A stretch of DNA of 33,347 bases from an uncultured cyanobacterium (GTDB lineage: Bacteria > Cyanobacteriota > Cyanobacteriia > Cyanobacteriales > Chroococcidiopsidaceae). Both the position numbers and the translations under genes were made by a program. The stretch spans positions 1-33,347 of the forward strand of contig CAMIFA010000038.1 in assembly GCA_946221495.1 (NCBI GenBank), read 5' to 3'. Shown here one piece after another: positions 30,912 to 33,347 of this stretch. The notes under the pieces are model-generated. The model had not been told where the DNA came from. It ran no database searches and was given only the letters and a program-made list of their open reading frames with translations. Every line of letters starts with the position of its first letter. Positions within the stretch are counted from its first letter, which is position 1.

Positions 30912-32240
30912 ATGGATAGTCAAGCTATTACCTCAATTCAACTTCTGCAACGTCAAGCAGCGTCTTTGCTGCTATACCAATCTGTGCTTACAGGCGAAGT
31001 TGGGCAAACTTTTCTAGAGCTGCTGCAAGCGCTATGCAGTGGTGGTGCTGTAGATTGCCTTCAGGCATACGGTAGGTGGTTTAAAGTAATCGCCGCCTTA
31101 AATCAAAGCTGGCAAGATTACCTAATTACGCAAATTTTAGTAAATGATAATCCTTTCAGCAGTCAAGTTCAGCAGATAGAACTAGCAAAGCTACCACCAG
31201 CCTTAGTAGCCGCCGCGCAGCAAGATTTACAAGCATTGCAGAGTTTGTACAAATGCAGTAGCAATACTCTTAGTCAGTGGGTGCAAGCTGCAAGTGATTT
31301 ATCTGTTACACCTGTTGCCTGGAATAATGATGTTTTAAAGTTAAACGAAGTGCCGATCCACAAAAAGCTGCAACAGCTAGGAAATTGGGCAGAAGCATTA
31401 GAGGAATTAGCAGCTCATTATCAGCAATTTGGTACTGGGTTATTTGCCCAATATCGCGCTTTACGTTGGCAGTCGGGGCAACTTGTGGGCATTCCGCATC
31501 CCGATCCCATACAGTTGCATCAGTTAGTAGGATATGAATCTCAGCGCGAGATTTTGGTGAATAATACTCAGTTTTTACTTGCAGGCTACTCAGCATTGCA
31601 CGTATTACTCTACGGTAGTCGTGGTTCTGGGAAATCTTCTTTAGTGAAGGGGTTGTTGAATGAATACAGCGATGCCTCCGGCAAGGGCAAAGCCCTACGC
31701 CATTTACGCTTAATTGAAGTTGCCAAATCAGATTTGAGAGACTTACCTGCGATCGCTCAACAACTGCAAAATGTACCACAGAAATTTATTATCTTTGTGG
31801 ATGACCTTTCGTTTGAAGAAGATGACGATGCTTTTAAAGCTTTTAAAGTTGTGTTGGAAGGAAGCTTAACTGCACGACCTCGTAATGTAGTAGTTTACGC
31901 CACTTCTAATCGTCGCCATCTAATTCGGGAGTTTTTCGGCGATCGCCCGCGTCCTAGTAACAATGAAGAAGTTCACGCTTGGGATACTATGCAGGAGAAA
32001 CTTTCATTTAGCGATCGCTTTGGTTTGACTTTAACGTTTGAGCCTGCTAACCAAGTAACTTATTTAAAAATTGTCCGACATTTGGCAGAGCAAGCTAAAA
32101 TTACTCTCAGCCAGGAAGATTTAGAATATCGCGCCTTGCAGTGGGCAACGCGGCATAATGGTCGTTCAGGAAGGACAGCACGGCAGTTCATTGATTTCCT
32201 GCAAGCAGAGTTGATTGCTAGTCATACCAAATCTAGTTAA
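30912..32240 (+). CDS. DUF815 AAA-type ATPase
   Basis: A 442-residue ATPase. The N-terminal 200 residues are helical and specific to the family; the DUF815 domain starts at about 203 (LHQLVGYESQREILVNNTQF). Walker A is GSRGSGKSS at about 235-243, Walker B is KFIIFVDDLSFEEDDD at about 291-306, sensor 1 is VVYATSNRRHL and the arginine finger region is FSDRFGLTLTF. The family is widespread and its substrate is not established. A TTG at 30891 would add seven residues; neither start has a clear ribosome binding site, and the ATG at 30912 is chosen as the stronger codon. It is followed 11 bases on by a membrane-anchored coiled-coil protein, a probable partner. Confidence 0.88.
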   Translation: MDSQAITSIQLLQRQAASLLLYQSVLTGEVGQTFLELLQALCSGGAVDCLQAYGRWFKVIAALNQSWQDYLITQILVNDNPFSSQVQQIELAKLPPALVAAAQQDLQALQSLYKCSSNTLSQWVQAASDLSVTPVAWNNDVLKLNEVPIHKKLQQLGNWAEALEELAAHYQQFGTGLFAQYRALRWQSGQLVGIPHPDPIQLHQLVGYESQREILVNNTQFLLAGYSALHVLLYGSRGSGKSSLVKGLLNEYSDASGKGKALRHLRLIEVAKSDLRDLPAIAQQLQNVPQKFIIFVDDLSFEEDDDAFKAFKVVLEGSLTARPRNVVVYATSNRRHLIREFFGDRPRPSNNEEVHAWDTMQEKLSFSDRFGLTLTFEPANQVTYLKIVRHLAEQAKITLSQEDLEYRALQWATRHNGRSGRTARQFIDFLQAELIASHTKSS

Positions 32241-32251
32241 CTACATCAACT

Positions 32252-33347
32252 ATGGCAAAAAATAAGTTGCTTTTAAGTTCAATTACCTTTGGTATCAGCT
32301 TTGCTCTCAGCTTACTAATCCTCAGAAATGTCCAAACAGCTTTAATTACTGGTTTAATCAGTGTGTCTGCTACTTTAGTGGGCGTATTTGTTATTAACGG
32401 CAAGCAGAGAATTCAGCGAAAGCGAGATTTAAACGAAATTGAAACTCAAATTCATCAGTTTGAGCTTCAGGAAGTGCAGTTTAATAAGTCATTGATGGCG
32501 ATCGCGGCTGAAGAACAAAGAACAAAGAGTAATATAAGCTTTTTGAAAACAGAATTGAAGCAACTATACGCACAAATTGCCGAGCAACGCAGCTATAAAC
32601 AGCAACTTACTGAGGATGTAACTACTCTCAGTGAACACAGCAACCAACTAGAAACACATTTTCACGATTTGCAAGCTCAAATTGAAAAATCTGAGCAACG
32701 CAAAAAAGAATTACGTGAGTTTATGCAGTTCATGCAAGCTGAGAAGCAGGATGCTGAAGCTAATATTAATTTACTTAAAGTTGAACTTCAGCAGTTACAA
32801 GTACAAGTTACAGAACACCAAAATCAAAAGAATCTCTTAGAGGAGGATTTAATTCTTCTCAAGAATTTAAGACCACAGCTAGAAACCGAACTGCACCAAC
32901 TCCAAAATCAAGTTCCAAGACTTGAAGCACAGAAAAAAGAATTAACTGAATCTTTAGAGGCAATTACTCAAGAAAAGTACATAACAGAAATTAATTTAGA
33001 ATCATTGCAAAGAGAATTGAATCTAATCCAGATTCAAATATTAGAGCAACAAAATTATAAAAATCAATCGGAAGATTTAATCATTATTGATACAGAAGCA
33101 AACCAAAATAAACCTGTAAAAAAAATTGACGAATGGCAGGAATTTGTGTTACGACTTAATGATTCTCAGCTTCAGGTACTCAAAGCAATAATTCAGCAAA
33201 GCGATCCAAGTGTAGCAATTAAAAAGATTGCCGAAGAAAATCTCACCATGCCAGAATTATTAATCGATACTATAAATGAATGTGCTTTAGATACAATAGG
33301 TGATTTAATTATTGAACCAGGCTCAGAAATAGTTCCTTTAGGAATTA
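32252..33347 (+). CDS. Membrane-anchored coiled-coil protein with TerB-C-like C terminus (cut by window edge)
   Basis: An open frame of 365 codons running off the right edge, without a stop. Two N-terminal membrane helices (about 7-24, LLSSITFGISFALSLLIL, and 30-49, ALITGLISVSATLVGVFVI) are followed by a coiled coil of about 240 residues rich in Gln, Glu and Leu (ELKQLYAQIAEQRSYKQQL and similar). From about residue 305 a compact domain begins, EWQEFVLRLNDSQLQVLKAI, then IKKIAEENLTMPELLIDTIN and ALDTIGDLIIE, which matches the TerB-C type seen in tellurite/stress (Ter) systems. It starts 11 bases after the DUF815 ATPase gene, so the two are very likely one operon. Function is unknown; a membrane platform for the ATPase is an inference. 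Confidence 0.8.
   Translation, partial: MAKNKLLLSSITFGISFALSLLILRNVQTALITGLISVSATLVGVFVINGKQRIQRKRDLNEIETQIHQFELQEVQFNKSLMAIAAEEQRTKSNISFLKTELKQLYAQIAEQRSYKQQLTEDVTTLSEHSNQLETHFHDLQAQIEKSEQRKKELREFMQFMQAEKQDAEANINLLKVELQQLQVQVTEHQNQKNLLEEDLILLKNLRPQLETELHQLQNQVPRLEAQKKELTESLEAITQEKYITEINLESLQRELNLIQIQILEQQNYKNQSEDLIIIDTEANQNKPVKKIDEWQEFVLRLNDSQLQVLKAIIQQSDPSVAIKKIAEENLTMPELLIDTINECALDTIGDLIIEPGSEIVPLGI

Noticed and set aside
31306..31779. 157-codon minus-strand open frame within the DUF815 gene
   Set aside because: The plus-strand frame has clear Walker motifs over the same bases; the reverse frame has no recognisable features.
1..33347. CRISPR arrays, tRNA or rRNA genes, transposases and integrases
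   Set aside because: None was found on either strand; the tandem repeats present are 7-, 9- and 26-bp units without spacers.

Overview
The window reads as chromosomal DNA from a cyanobacterium. The HIP1 octamer GCGATCGC recurs throughout, short tandem heptamers and nonamers fill several gaps, and the gene content is cyanobacterial: a carotenoid-cleaving oxygenase close to Synechocystis Sll1541, an SLH/OprB-type porin, a Psb34-like photosystem II assembly peptide, DUF3531, a BT1-type folate transporter and a PMT-like glycosyltransferase. Genus cannot be fixed from this stretch; Chroococcidiopsis- or Nostoc-like lineages would fit.

Layout. 1-2176: the 3' end of a BT1 transporter, then a carotenoid oxygenase with a repeat-derived in-frame insertion. 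2177-8135: a five-gene same-strand cluster encoding a coiled-coil protein, an inner-membrane/peptidoglycan-binding BON-OmpA protein, a Ras-like small GTPase, a degenerate class III cyclase and a histidine kinase. The last four genes overlap or abut by a few bases. 8194-10177: a Tat-exported sulfatase and a doubtful small ORF. 10178-12253: a secreted protein with 14 Asp-box repeats. 12491-13837: rsmG and an ECF-like ABC ATPase. 14202-17989: a TPR protein, DUF3531, a NUDIX hydrolase and a GT39 protein.

18096-21636 is the accessory part. It holds a BrnT/BrnA toxin-antitoxin pair, a frameshifted pentapeptide-repeat gene, a second copy of the trmB 3' end, a DUF4258 pseudogene coupled to an intact DUF2283 gene, and an unrecognised membrane protein. 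The intact trmB follows. 22392-30574 is mostly housekeeping: a metallophosphoesterase, an RlpA-like lipoprotein, a FIST protein, two small single-helix proteins (one Psb34), a TMEM14 protein, the porin, DUF6671 and DUF2993. 30912-33347 encodes a DUF815 AAA ATPase and, 11 bases on, a membrane-anchored coiled-coil TerB-C-like protein cut by the window edge.

The best candidate for an undescribed system is the 2699-8135 cluster. The cytosolic half of the OmpA protein has a strand/helix order like roadblock/longin domains, the fold that binds small GTPases, and the next gene is a Ras-like GTPase. The cyclase and kinase begin with N-terminal regions that look alike. The coiled-coil protein and the OmpA protein share a short LxxLRxLLF(G) motif. 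I infer a device that links the cell wall and membrane to a GTPase switch and then to a cyclase-like protein and a histidine kinase. The domains are read directly; the circuit is inference.
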